Shown in pieces: positions 55,328 through 64,000 of a stretch of 64,000 nt of DNA (positions are counted from its first letter, which is position 1; every line of letters starts with the position of its first letter). Position numbers and translations under genes: made by a program. The stretch lies in contig NZ_AWEZ01000061.1 of the NCBI RefSeq assembly GCF_000468755.1, forward strand, positions 80,859-144,858, written 5' to 3'. A model generated the notes under the pieces. It saw only the letters and a list, made by a program, of their open reading frames with translations, was not told the DNA's origin and made no database searches. This DNA comes from Olsenella profusa F0195. GTDB lineage: Bacteria; Actinomycetota; Coriobacteriia; Coriobacteriales; Atopobiaceae.

Positions 55328-55804
55328 ATGGCACGGAAACTGAACGGGAAGGTAGAGCGGTATGCACGAGAGCGTCAGCGGATGGGTGCACGCAGCAGTC
55401 GCTACCTGCTGATACGCTATGGCGGTGCCGTCCTCTTCTTCCTTGACCTCTTCTGGGCCATGCTTCTGGGCTTCTATCGGACCCCCCTGCTGCTGCTTCC
55501 TGTGGCGGGCGTTGCTGGCAACATAGTGTCCGCCATGGAGGTGACCGCGGCCTTGGATGGCACGCGGGAACGCCTCCCCAAGACCAAGGTCGTCCTTGAG
55601 GCATCCGGCGTCTGCATGCTGCTCGTCGCGCTCCTCATCCCACTCGTGGGCAATGAGCCGCTCTTCCCCTTCCTGTCGTCCTCCCTCGTTGCGGAAGTCC
55701 CCTGCATTGGCGCCTTGCTGCTTCGTGTCCTCCTCTTACATAGGGCGAACCAGATCAGCGCCAGAAGCGACAGGAAGTATCAGACCTATCGCAAGATGCT
55801 CTGA
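55328..55804 (+). CDS. Uncharacterised four-helix membrane protein inside the PTS operon
   Basis: A 158-residue protein not assigned to a known family. A basic N-terminal region (MARKLNGKVERYARERQRMG) is followed by about four hydrophobic segments (LLIRYGGAVLFFLDLFWAM, LLLLPVAGVAGNIVSAMEV, VVLEASGVCMLLVALLIPL, VAEVPCIGALLLRVLLL) and a basic tail. The ATG at 55328 has AGGAGG at the correct spacing. It lies between IIB and IIC, with 30 bases on either side, so it is translated with the transporter and may assist IIC assembly or modulate it. This is inference. Confidence 0.6.
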   Translation: MARKLNGKVERYARERQRMGARSSRYLLIRYGGAVLFFLDLFWAMLLGFYRTPLLLLPVAGVAGNIVSAMEVTAALDGTRERLPKTKVVLEASGVCMLLVALLIPLVGNEPLFPFLSSSLVAEVPCIGALLLRVLLLHRANQISARSDRKYQTYRKML

Positions 55805-55834
55805 CACGGTTCTGCCCCTCGAAAGGAGGTAGCT

Positions 55835-57214
55835 ATGTTCAAGTTCCTGGAAAAGTATCTCATGGGTCCCATGCAGAAGTTCTCGATGTACAAGCTCGTG
55901 CGCGCCATCACGACGGCGGGCATGGCGTCCATCTCCTTCACCGTCGTGGGCTCCATCTTCCTGATCCTGTCCATCATCCCGCAGGTCTTCCCCGCGCTTG
56001 CAGGGGTCTTTGCCGCATCGTTTGACAAGATCACCGACCTCTACATGCTCGGCTACTACGCCTCCGTCTCCACCATCGCCATCTACTTCCTCATCGCGAC
56101 GACCCATGAGTACGCCAGGATATTCGCAGATGAGGACGACGTGGACGTCAAGCCACTCAATGCCGTGCTGCTGAGCGTCTTCATGCTCTTCATGCTCATG
56201 CCTCAGCTGCATTTTGCCGATGGCATCATTGCCTGTGTGACGACCGTCGCACAGGATGAGTCGGGCAGCTATGCGGGCAGCATCATCAATGGTTGGTCCA
56301 TTGCCGGCAGCGGCATCGAGAGGCTGGGCGCCATCGGCATCTTCGAGGCCATCATCGTTTCGTGGGCGTCCGTGCGCCTCTATGTGCTGTGCGTCACCGA
56401 GCACATCGTCATCAAGCTGCCCGACGTCGTGCCCGAGGGCGTTGCCCGCTCGTTCACCGCGCTGATTCCCGCCCTGTTCATCGCGCTGGTCTCCATGCTC
56501 GTCCAAGGCCTGCTCGCCGTTCTGGGCACCGACTTCTACCAGCTTATCTCCATTCCATTCGGCTTCGTCGTCAACCTCACGAACACCTGGCTGGGCATCC
56601 TGGTCATCTACTTCCTGATCCATGCCCTCTGGCTGGTGGGCATCCACGGCGCCACCATCGTCACGTCCTTCCTGCAACCCATTGCCCTGGCAAACTTTGC
56701 CTCCAACGCCACGGGTGCCACCAACTACGTCTGGGCCGGCGAGTTCAACAACTCGTTCGTCACGGTCGGTGGCTCCGGCGGCACGCTGCTCCTGACGTTC
56801 ATGCTGCTCTTCCTGGCCAAGTCCGAGCAGCTCAAGGCCATCGGCACGGCCGAGGTCGTTCCCGCCATCTTCAACATCAACGAACCGCTGCTCTTTGGTC
56901 TGCCCATCGTGTATAACCCCGACCTGGCCCTCCCCTTCTTCCTCGCCCCCATGGCCGAGGCGACGATCGCCTACTGGGCCATCACGCTCAAGATGATCCG
57001 CCCGGTCATGGCGAACATGCCGTGGCCCACTCCCATCGGGATCGGCGCCTTCATATCGACCGGCGGGGACTGGCGTGCCATCATCGTCGCCATCCTCTGC
57101 GTGCTGGCCGCAGGCGCCGTGTACCTCCCGTTCTTCAAGCGCTACGATGCCAAGCTGTACAAGGAGGAGCAGGAGAAGCTTGCAGGGAACGAGGCCACCG
57201 AGGCCGCTGCCTAG
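55835..57214 (+). CDS. PTS lactose/cellobiose-family IIC component
   Basis: A 459-residue EIIC permease with about ten hydrophobic segments. Family features include MGPMQKFSMYKLVRAITTAGM at the N-terminus, LWLVGIHGATIVTSFLQPIAL, IFNINEPLLFGLPIVYNPDL and a C-terminal charged tail. It carries the disaccharide, which is phosphorylated during entry. The start at 55835 has AAAGGAGG. It ends the operon; a 12-bp hairpin separates it from the convergent second GH1 gene. Confidence 0.95.
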   Translation: MFKFLEKYLMGPMQKFSMYKLVRAITTAGMASISFTVVGSIFLILSIIPQVFPALAGVFAASFDKITDLYMLGYYASVSTIAIYFLIATTHEYARIFADEDDVDVKPLNAVLLSVFMLFMLMPQLHFADGIIACVTTVAQDESGSYAGSIINGWSIAGSGIERLGAIGIFEAIIVSWASVRLYVLCVTEHIVIKLPDVVPEGVARSFTALIPALFIALVSMLVQGLLAVLGTDFYQLISIPFGFVVNLTNTWLGILVIYFLIHALWLVGIHGATIVTSFLQPIALANFASNATGATNYVWAGEFNNSFVTVGGSGGTLLLTFMLLFLAKSEQLKAIGTAEVVPAIFNINEPLLFGLPIVYNPDLALPFFLAPMAEATIAYWAITLKMIRPVMANMPWPTPIGIGAFISTGGDWRAIIVAILCVLAAGAVYLPFFKRYDAKLYKEEQEKLAGNEATEAAA

Positions 57215-57259
57215 CACGACTTGAGCCCACGCCCCCCCATCCTCCGGCACCTGTGGCAA

Positions 57260-57297
57260 GCATCGCCGCCCCGTCCTTACGGCCTGGGCGGCGATGC
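57260..57297. terminator. 12-bp hairpin between convergent IIC and GH1 genes
   Basis: GCATCGCCGCCC (57260-57271) and its exact inverse complement (57286-57297) surround a 14-base loop. The hairpin has no T-run but occupies the convergent gap, so it is a probable bidirectional terminator. Confidence 0.6.
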
Positions 57298-57372
57298 CGT
57301 AGGGTATGTCTCTGACAACGATGCGGGGGCCAGGTCCTCCCGTGGTAGATGGCGCGGCCCCCCCACGCAGTG

Positions 57373-58923
<1,551 letters not shown>

Positions 58924-58968
58924 CTATGATGGAACAGGATGAAACGCTCCGAGGAAAGGGGTCGCGGG

Positions 58969-59868
58969 ATGATGGACGCCAACCTGCTCCGACGCGTCAG
59001 GCTGCTCGCACAGGGTCCCACGGGATCGAGGCACGCCATCGCACGGCTGCTCATGAGCGAGGGCTCGGGCCTCGGCGGGCTCACGATGGGCGAGGTGGCC
59101 CAGCTGAGCTACACCTCCAAGCCCTCGCTCGTGCGCTTTGCCCAGGAACTTGGCTTTACGGGATGGCGCGCGTTCGCGGACGCGTTCGTCGGCGCGGCAC
59201 TTGCCCACGAGGAGCGCTCGCTCACTGGGCACAGCGTGGATCCCAACTTTCCGTTTGACGAGGACACGCCCATAGGGCGGCTCGCCACCAGCATCGCGCA
59301 CCTGGAGGGGCATGCCCGGGGCTGCGTGCTGGATGCCTTGGATGAGGATGCCCTCACGGAAGCCGGGAGACGCATGACGGGGGCGCGCCAGCTGGTGTAC
59401 TTCGGTGTCGCCCAGAACCGCTTCTTCGGGCAGAACCTCTCCTATCGCCTGCGGCAGATCGGCATGGACTGCCTGGTGCCCGAGCAGCATGACGCAGACC
59501 TGGTGGCGCATGGCATGGGTCCGGGGCACTGCGCGGTGCTCGTCTCGTACTCCGGGTCGGGTGAGCACAGGGCGCCGGCGGTCTTTCTGCCCTGCCTCAC
59601 GAGGCGGGGCGTTCCCTGCGTGGTCGTCACCAACTCAGGTGACAACTACCTGCGTCATCACTGCGACTGCTGCCTCACCTTCCCGCCCGAGGAGCACCTC
59701 TATAGCAAGATCGCGGGCTACTACAGCGAGACGGCGACGAGCTTCCTGCTCGACCTGCTCTTCTCGATGTGCTTCCGACAGCACTACGCCGAGAACGCCC
59801 AACGCAAGCTGGATGCCGTCATCGCGAACGAACGTCGCATGCAGGCGACCGACATACTGCCTGAGTGA
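58969..59868 (+). CDS. RpiR-family regulator beside the second GH1 gene
   Basis: A 299-residue RpiR-like regulator with an N-terminal helix-turn-helix (GLTMGEVAQLSYTSKPSLVRFAQELGF) and a SIS domain containing YFGVAQNRFFGQNLSYRL and VLVSYSGSGEHRAPAV. The start at 58969 (MMDANLLRRV) has AAAGGGG eight bases upstream; one ten codons earlier is possible. It is divergent from GH1 and its stop lies 11 bases before ogt. It probably represses the GH1 gene in response to phosphorylated sugar. Confidence 0.83.
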   Translation: MMDANLLRRVRLLAQGPTGSRHAIARLLMSEGSGLGGLTMGEVAQLSYTSKPSLVRFAQELGFTGWRAFADAFVGAALAHEERSLTGHSVDPNFPFDEDTPIGRLATSIAHLEGHARGCVLDALDEDALTEAGRRMTGARQLVYFGVAQNRFFGQNLSYRLRQIGMDCLVPEQHDADLVAHGMGPGHCAVLVSYSGSGEHRAPAVFLPCLTRRGVPCVVVTNSGDNYLRHHCDCCLTFPPEEHLYSKIAGYYSETATSFLLDLLFSMCFRQHYAENAQRKLDAVIANERRMQATDILPE

Positions 59869-59879
59869 GGGTGATGGGC

Positions 59880-60401
59880 ATGGCATGTTTCCATACGTGG
59901 TACGACTCGCCCCTCGGCAGGCTCTGCCTGTACAGCGACGGCGCGAGCCTCATTGGCGTGGAGTTCGAGCAGAGCCGCCACCCCGGTCCCGCCACGCGCA
60001 TGGCGACCGAGCGGCGCGCTGACGCCCCACCCTTTGGCAGCACACGCCGCTGGCTTGACGCCTACTTCGCAGGCGAGCGGCCGCGGCCGGCGGACATGCC
60101 CGTACGACTGCTGGGCACACCGTTCCAACGGCGCGTATGGCGACGCATTGCCTCCATCCCCTACGGGACGACCGTGACGTATGGCGAGATCGCCCGCGCG
60201 GTGGGCAGTGCCCCGCGCGCCGTGGGAGGGGCGACGGGACGCAACCCCCTGCCCCTGGTCATCCCCTGCCACAGGGTGGTCGGGGCCGATGGCAGCCTCG
60301 TCGGCTTTGGCGGTGGCATGCGGCGCAAGGCGTGGCTGCTCGGGCATGAGGGCCGCACCATGACGCGCCTCTCGGTCCCCGCGCGGGGGCCGGCACTCTA
60401 G
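59880..60401 (+). CDS. ogt: Methylated-DNA-[protein]-cysteine S-methyltransferase
   Basis: A 173-residue O6-alkylguanine-DNA alkyltransferase. The N-terminal domain (TWYDSPLGRLCLYSD) is followed by the catalytic domain with GTPFQRRVWRRIASIPYGTTVTYGEIA (DNA-binding helix) and the acceptor Cys130 in IPCHRVVGADGSL. It transfers methyl groups from O6-methylguanine to itself. Starts at 59865, 59874 and 59880 overlap or adjoin the rpiR stop; AGGG eight bases before 59880 favours that one. Confidence 0.92.
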   Translation: MACFHTWYDSPLGRLCLYSDGASLIGVEFEQSRHPGPATRMATERRADAPPFGSTRRWLDAYFAGERPRPADMPVRLLGTPFQRRVWRRIASIPYGTTVTYGEIARAVGSAPRAVGGATGRNPLPLVIPCHRVVGADGSLVGFGGGMRRKAWLLGHEGRTMTRLSVPARGPAL

Positions 60402-60444
60402 ACGGCAGGACCCGCCCGTCCGGATGCCCTGAGGTTCGTCCCCC

Positions 60445-61053
60445 CTAGTACTTCGCCGCGATCCCCTTGGGATAGAGCGCCTGATAGCGACTGTAGGCGT
60501 CGTTGACACGTGCGAGATAGGAGGCCGTCTCGGCATACTGGATGTTGTCGGATATGTCTCCCCCGCCCTTCTGCCAGCCACTCACCTTGCCAAGCCCTGC
60601 GTTGTATGCCGCGACCGCCTCGTCGCGCGACCCCAGCGTGCGCTGAAGATAGCCCAGATATGCGACGCCATACTCGATGTTCACGATGGGATCTGTGAGC
60701 TTGTTGGGGTCATAGGTGGCCCTGTTCACCAAGCCCAGGCGCGCCACCTCAGCCGAGGTGGCCGGCATGAGCTGCATGAGCCCAACCGCCCCAGCACCCG
60801 AGCGGGCATTGGCATCCCAGCCGCTCTCGCACTTGATGACCGCACAGGCCAGATAGGGATCGACCCCCTGCTCCTTGCACGCCTGCTCGATGGTGTCCGC
60901 ATACTTGACCGGGTAGATAAACGTGCGCGCCAACTGTGATGGCGCAACCGAAACGAATGCATCGACTCCCAACGAGACGGCTCCGATGATGACCATGATG
61001 AGTATGGGAAGGGTGCGGTACCACCGAAGGAAGTGGGCGTCCCTGCTATCCAT
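60445..61053 (-). CDS. Membrane-anchored lytic transglycosylase (SLT family)
   Basis: A 202-residue protein with one N-terminal hydrophobic segment (about residues 12-35) acting as signal-anchor and a goose-lysozyme/SLT domain outside the membrane. The catalytic Glu76 is in IKCESGWDANARSGAGAVGL, followed by LMQLMPATSAEV and the AAYNAGLGKVSGW motif. It cleaves peptidoglycan glycan strands non-hydrolytically. The start at 61053 gives GGGGAG eight bases upstream. It is next to coaE but with 78 bases between, so the operon link is weak. Confidence 0.9.
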   Translation of the reverse strand: MDSRDAHFLRWYRTLPILIMVIIGAVSLGVDAFVSVAPSQLARTFIYPVKYADTIEQACKEQGVDPYLACAVIKCESGWDANARSGAGAVGLMQLMPATSAEVARLGLVNRATYDPNKLTDPIVNIEYGVAYLGYLQRTLGSRDEAVAAYNAGLGKVSGWQKGGGDISDNIQYAETASYLARVNDAYSRYQALYPKGIAAKY

Positions 61054-61131
61054 GCACATTGCTCCCCTGCTGTGTTTTGGCTGCGTTTGCGTCGTCTGCA
61101 CGGCGTAGGCGACACGTGGGAGCCCAGGCGC

Positions 61132-61728
61132 TCAGCGTCCCACATGCGTATCCCACCATAGTTGAACCTGTCTCAAAAGGCTATCGAGACTTCCTGCGTT
61201 TTCGATGATGGACGTGGCGTGACCCCTCAGATAGGCGTCGCTTGGCTGGTGGGCCCTACGCGCCAGGAAGTCCTCCTCGGTCATGCCGCGATCCAGGGCA
61301 TGTGCCAGCCGCACGCCGGGCGGGCTCACCACACAGAGCACCTCATCGGCACGATCGAGCTGATCCTCCATGCGGTCGAGCAGGGGGACCTCCACCACGC
61401 ACACGCGGGCCCCTGCTGCCCTCAGCTCCTGCAGGCGTCCGTCAAGCAGGCGCTTGATGTACGGCAGCTCGATGACCTCGAGCCTGTGGACGGCCTCTCC
61501 ACTGGCGAAGGCGCGCGCTGCGAGCAGGGTGCGGTCGAGCGTCCCGTCAGGCAGAAGGAGGTCGCCCCCAAACACACGGACGACCTCCTTGAGACACGCG
61601 CTCTGGGGTGTCAGCACCTCACGTGAGAGCGCGTCCAGGTCTATACGCGCCGCCCCCAGGCGCTCGAGCTCACGAGCGACCGTCGACTTGCCCGAGGCGA
61701 CGCCACCCGCAAGAAAGACTACGTACAT
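61132..61728 (-). CDS. coaE: Dephospho-CoA kinase
   Basis: A 198-residue P-loop kinase making the last step of CoA synthesis. Walker A is FLAGGVASGKSTVAREL; the substrate lid shows RIDLDALSREVLTP; the VVEVPLLDRM and MTEEDFLARRAHQPSD motifs match CoaE. The start at 61728 follows GGGTGCAGG; the open frame upstream shows no similarity. A zinc-ribbon membrane protein gene precedes it on the same strand. Confidence 0.93.
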   Translation of the reverse strand: MYVVFLAGGVASGKSTVARELERLGAARIDLDALSREVLTPQSACLKEVVRVFGGDLLLPDGTLDRTLLAARAFASGEAVHRLEVIELPYIKRLLDGRLQELRAAGARVCVVEVPLLDRMEDQLDRADEVLCVVSPPGVRLAHALDRGMTEEDFLARRAHQPSDAYLRGHATSIIENAGSLDSLLRQVQLWWDTHVGR

Positions 61729-61781
61729 GCCTGCACCCCTTCGCGGATGACCCGCTACGGCAGCGGCGCGCACCCCACTTG

Positions 61782-62198
61782 CTAGCTCTTGATCTCAAAC
61801 TTCTGCTTGCACTGCGGGCAGGTGACGCGCAGCAGCCCCTTGCCCCGGGGAACGCGCACGCGCTGATGACAGTTGGGGCATATGCCATGCTTGTATGCGC
61901 GGGACTCCTGCCAGGCCACCACCGGGTCACGCAGCCAGGGACGCAGGGGGCCGACCGCAGAGCCAAAGGCATCGGCCTCCCTCTGGCGCGCGCCGCCATC
62001 GGTCGACAGCATGCGGAAGAGAGCGTAGGCCAACAGGAGCAGGACGATCACGCTCAGGAACATCCAGCGGCCGAACAGATTGATGATGAGCAGAATCACG
62101 GCCAGGCAGACCGCTGCATTGCTCAGCTCGTCCGCACCGTTGCGACCACGCATGAAGTCGCCCATCCCGCTGCGTGCGTCGTTACCGTTGTCCGCCAT
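61782..62198 (-). CDS. Zinc-ribbon membrane protein of unknown function
   Basis: A 138-residue protein with a hydrophilic N-terminus, two close hydrophobic segments (about residues 27-60) and a C-terminal zinc ribbon with paired Cys (CPNCHQRVRVPRGKG and CPQCKQKFEIKS). The topology would place the ribbon on the cytoplasmic side. Similar small proteins occur widely in actinobacteria and Firmicutes without known function. It has a GGAGG site before 62198 and lies 53 bases before coaE. Confidence 0.7.
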   Translation of the reverse strand: MADNGNDARSGMGDFMRGRNGADELSNAAVCLAVILLIINLFGRWMFLSVIVLLLLAYALFRMLSTDGGARQREADAFGSAVGPLRPWLRDPVVAWQESRAYKHGICPNCHQRVRVPRGKGLLRVTCPQCKQKFEIKS

Positions 62199-62475
62199 AG
62201 TCTCTCCTCCATTGGGGCGCCGCCCCACTCGTTCGGATGTGCTACTCCTGTTGTGGTACCCATTATGACAGTGCGGTGCGCGTCGTGCGCCAGACGCCTA
62301 TGCCTCAAGCCCCGTGACAACCCTAGGACGCATGCGCAACGGCTGTCCCTCGTTCACGGCAGGAGCTGCCAGAGAGATGAGGGATCCTCCCATGACGCGT
62401 ACGACACTGCGTATGCCACAAGGACGGGCCGCCCGCAGGCGGCCCCGCTGGCGGTGCGCATGACTGGGAAGAGGA

Positions 62476-63642
62476 CTACTCGGTGGCCGCTGCGGCCTCG
62501 GGCTCCTCGCCCTCAAGGGGCCTGACCTCAACCTCGACGCCCAGCGTCTCGGCGGCGGACTTCATGGACAGGGAGATGCGACGACGGTCGAGATCGATCT
62601 CCATGACCTTCACCTGCACCTTGTCGCCCACGGAGCACACCTGGGAGGGCTGGTCGACGTGCTTGTTGGCCATCTCGGAGATGTGTACGAGACCCTCGAC
62701 GCCGTCGCCGAGATCCACGAAGGCACCAAAGGTGACGAGCTTGGTGACGGTGCCCTCGACGATGGCGCCCACGGGGTACTTCTTGACGAGCGTGCGCCAG
62801 GGATCCTCGGTGGTCTGCTTGAGGCCGAGGGAGATGCGCTCGCGATTGAGATCCACGTCGAGCACCTGCACCTCGACCTCCTGGCCGACCTTGACGACCT
62901 CGGAGGGGTGGTTGACGTGGTTCCAGGAGAGCTCGGAGATGTGGATCAGGCCGTCGATGCCACCGAGGTCCACGAAGGCGCCGAAGTCCACGATGGACGA
63001 GACGGTGCCCTTGAGGCGCATGCCCGGCTGCAGCTTGGAGAGGATCTCGGAGCGCTCGGCCTTGCGGGCCTCCTCGAGCACCACGCGGCGGGAGAGGACG
63101 ACGTTGTTGCGGTTGCGGTCCATCTCGATGACGCGTGCCTCGATGCGCGTGCCCAGATAGGCAGTGAGATCCTTGACGCGACGGAGGTCGACGAGGGAGG
63201 CGGGCAAAAAGCCGCGCAGGCCGATGTCGAGAATGAGACCGCCCTTGACGACCTCGATGACCTCGCCCTCGACGTTCTCGCCCGCGTTGAACTTCTCCTC
63301 GACGCGGTTCCACGCACGCTCATACTCGGCACGCTTCTTGGAGAGGATCAGGCGACCCTCCTTGTCCTCCTTCTGGAGCACCAGGGCCTCGATGGTGTCG
63401 CCCAGGGAGACGATCTCGGACGGATCGACGTCCTTGCGGATGGAGAGCTCACGGACGGGAATGACGCCCTCGGACTTGTAGCCGATGTCGAGCAGGACCT
63501 CATCGTGCTCGATCTTGACGACGGTGCCCGTCACCAGATCGCCCTCATCGAAGTCAGTGATCGTACCGTCGATGAGACTGTTCATCTCCTCGTCGGACAC
63601 ATCATCCAGGGAGAAGATGGACGAGTTCTGAATCTCACTCAA
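62476..63642 (-). CDS. rpsA: 30S ribosomal protein S1
   Basis: A 388-residue S1 with four S1/OB RNA-binding repeats (about residues 32-102, 118-185, 203-272 and 289-358). The second pair is the best conserved (DFGAFVDLGGIDGLIHISELSW and TFGAFVDLGDGVEGLVHISEM). Four domains is the actinobacterial pattern, against six in E. coli. S1 helps mRNA binding to the ribosome. I chose the TTG at 63642 (LSEIQNSSIF) with AAGGGG eight bases upstream; the longer frame runs into an unstructured leader. A promoter lies about 150 bases upstream. Confidence 0.94.
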   Translation of the reverse strand: MSEIQNSSIFSLDDVSDEEMNSLIDGTITDFDEGDLVTGTVVKIEHDEVLLDIGYKSEGVIPVRELSIRKDVDPSEIVSLGDTIEALVLQKEDKEGRLILSKKRAEYERAWNRVEEKFNAGENVEGEVIEVVKGGLILDIGLRGFLPASLVDLRRVKDLTAYLGTRIEARVIEMDRNRNNVVLSRRVVLEEARKAERSEILSKLQPGMRLKGTVSSIVDFGAFVDLGGIDGLIHISELSWNHVNHPSEVVKVGQEVEVQVLDVDLNRERISLGLKQTTEDPWRTLVKKYPVGAIVEGTVTKLVTFGAFVDLGDGVEGLVHISEMANKHVDQPSQVCSVGDKVQVKVMEIDLDRRRISLSMKSAAETLGVEVEVRPLEGEEPEAAAATE

Positions 63643-63788
63643 AGGTGGACCCCTTTCGAAAAAACGGGGCCCCGGTCTACATGGTCGCTGCCTAGGGCGC
63701 TCGGCGATGGCGTTGCGCAATTGGAAACTTACATGCTCTCGGGGGCCAACAGAAACGGTTGTAGAGGCGCTTTGCCCATACATAGTGA

Positions 63789-63818
63789 ATCATACCTTGT
63801 TGCATTTGCCCATTGCAA
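63789..63818 (-). promoter_or_regulatory. Sigma70-type promoter of rpsA
   Basis: On the minus strand TTGCAA (63813-63818) and TATGAT (63789-63794) are 18 bases apart, close to consensus -35 and -10 boxes. They predict a leader of about 135-140 bases before the S1 TTG start. Confidence 0.6.
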
Positions 63819-63932
63819 GGCCATGGGACGAAATTCCGTGACAGACGAATGCACGGCGGCAGCGAGCGCAGCCCTGCGCCACTCTTCCGCAGCAACAAAT
63901 CCTGAATAGAGCGCAGGACACCTACTCCAAGC

Positions 63933-63956
63933 AGCCCGGATGGGCTTTACTTTTTT
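63933..63956 (+). terminator. Short hairpin with T-run
   Basis: AGCCC (63933-63937), a 4-base loop, GGGCT (63942-63946) and then TTTACTTTTTT form a small intrinsic-terminator-like structure on the plus strand. No plus-strand gene precedes it in the last 350 bases, which otherwise hold only the rpsA promoter, so what it would terminate is unknown. Confidence 0.35.
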
Positions 63957-64000
63957 GTCAAGTTTATAGAATGTTATGCGCGTTGTATTGTGTTGTATGC

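Noticed and set aside
63660..63680. Attenuator in the rpsA leader (CGGGGCCCCG followed by T-run on the minus strand)
   Set aside because: The palindrome has no loop and cannot form a good hairpin; it overlaps the ribosome-binding region, so I did not call it.

Overview
The window is GC-rich DNA packed with genes and with long open antisense shadow frames. It looks like a Gram-positive, sugar-fermenting actinobacterium of the class Coriobacteriia (Atopobiaceae, Olsenella-like). Supporting points are a four-domain ribosomal S1, a standalone PEP carboxylase, many PTS and RpiR genes, an LXG-type (type VII secretion) toxin, and intact synthetases similar in type to those of that class. This placement is inferred from gene content; no 16S rRNA, tRNA, CRISPR array or intact insertion sequence was seen.

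Layout. (1) 1-7141 (+): a hexuronate operon, uxaC (cut by the left edge), a GPH-type symporter, uxaB, uxaA, kdgK and eda, giving a full route from glucuronate/galacturonate to pyruvate and glyceraldehyde-3-P. (2) 7142-18523: mainly housekeeping genes: methionine aminopeptidase, PEP carboxylase, a flippase-like membrane protein, glutaredoxin, aspS and hisS. Two large palindromic intergenic elements lie here. (3) 17846-28522: a second sugar-acid region, with an orphan HyuA-type ATPase/hydantoinase, a HExxH protein and an IT-superfamily transporter, divergent from a LacI regulator. The regulator is followed by a PfkB kinase and a decayed KDPG aldolase-VOC fusion, facing a dlgD-uxuA operon. Three AACCGRTT operator-like sites tie the region together. 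(4) 28849-37850 (-): a nine-gene operon with a mannose-family PTS (IIC, IID, IIB, IIA), a HAD phosphatase, an M28-like membrane protein, a KDPG aldolase, a GldA-like dehydrogenase and an IlvD/Edd dehydratase. It sits behind an RpiR gene and an AT-rich 13-bp inverted repeat.

(5) 37990-41169: a gene graveyard holding a broken epimerase, a headless DUF4143 ATPase, the C-terminal end of asparaginyl-tRNA synthetase and a fragment of free-methionine sulfoxide reductase, around an intact Fur/PerR regulator. (6) 41182-42739: a TrpF-like protein that has lost both catalytic residues, and NudC. (7) 42736-49861 (-): the most striking locus, an LXG-RHS polymorphic toxin with a C-terminal Amidase_6-like cysteine hydrolase tip, two small Lap-like helical proteins, and two paralogous membrane-anchored proteins (candidate immunity or accessory), one followed by a remnant of a second Lap1 copy. 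(8) 50017-59868: beta-glucoside metabolism, with a HAD phosphatase, a lone EIIA-Glc, a cellobiose-type PTS operon with a GH1 6-phospho-beta-glucosidase, a second GH1 gene and two RpiR regulators. (9) 59880-63642: housekeeping (ogt, lytic transglycosylase, coaE, zinc-ribbon protein, rpsA).

Working together, the loci describe a cell that feeds plant-derived uronates, sugar acids and beta-glucosides into Entner-Doudoroff-type cleavage and glycolysis under local LacI and RpiR control, with signs of recent gene loss and one interbacterial toxin module whose tip has been exchanged.
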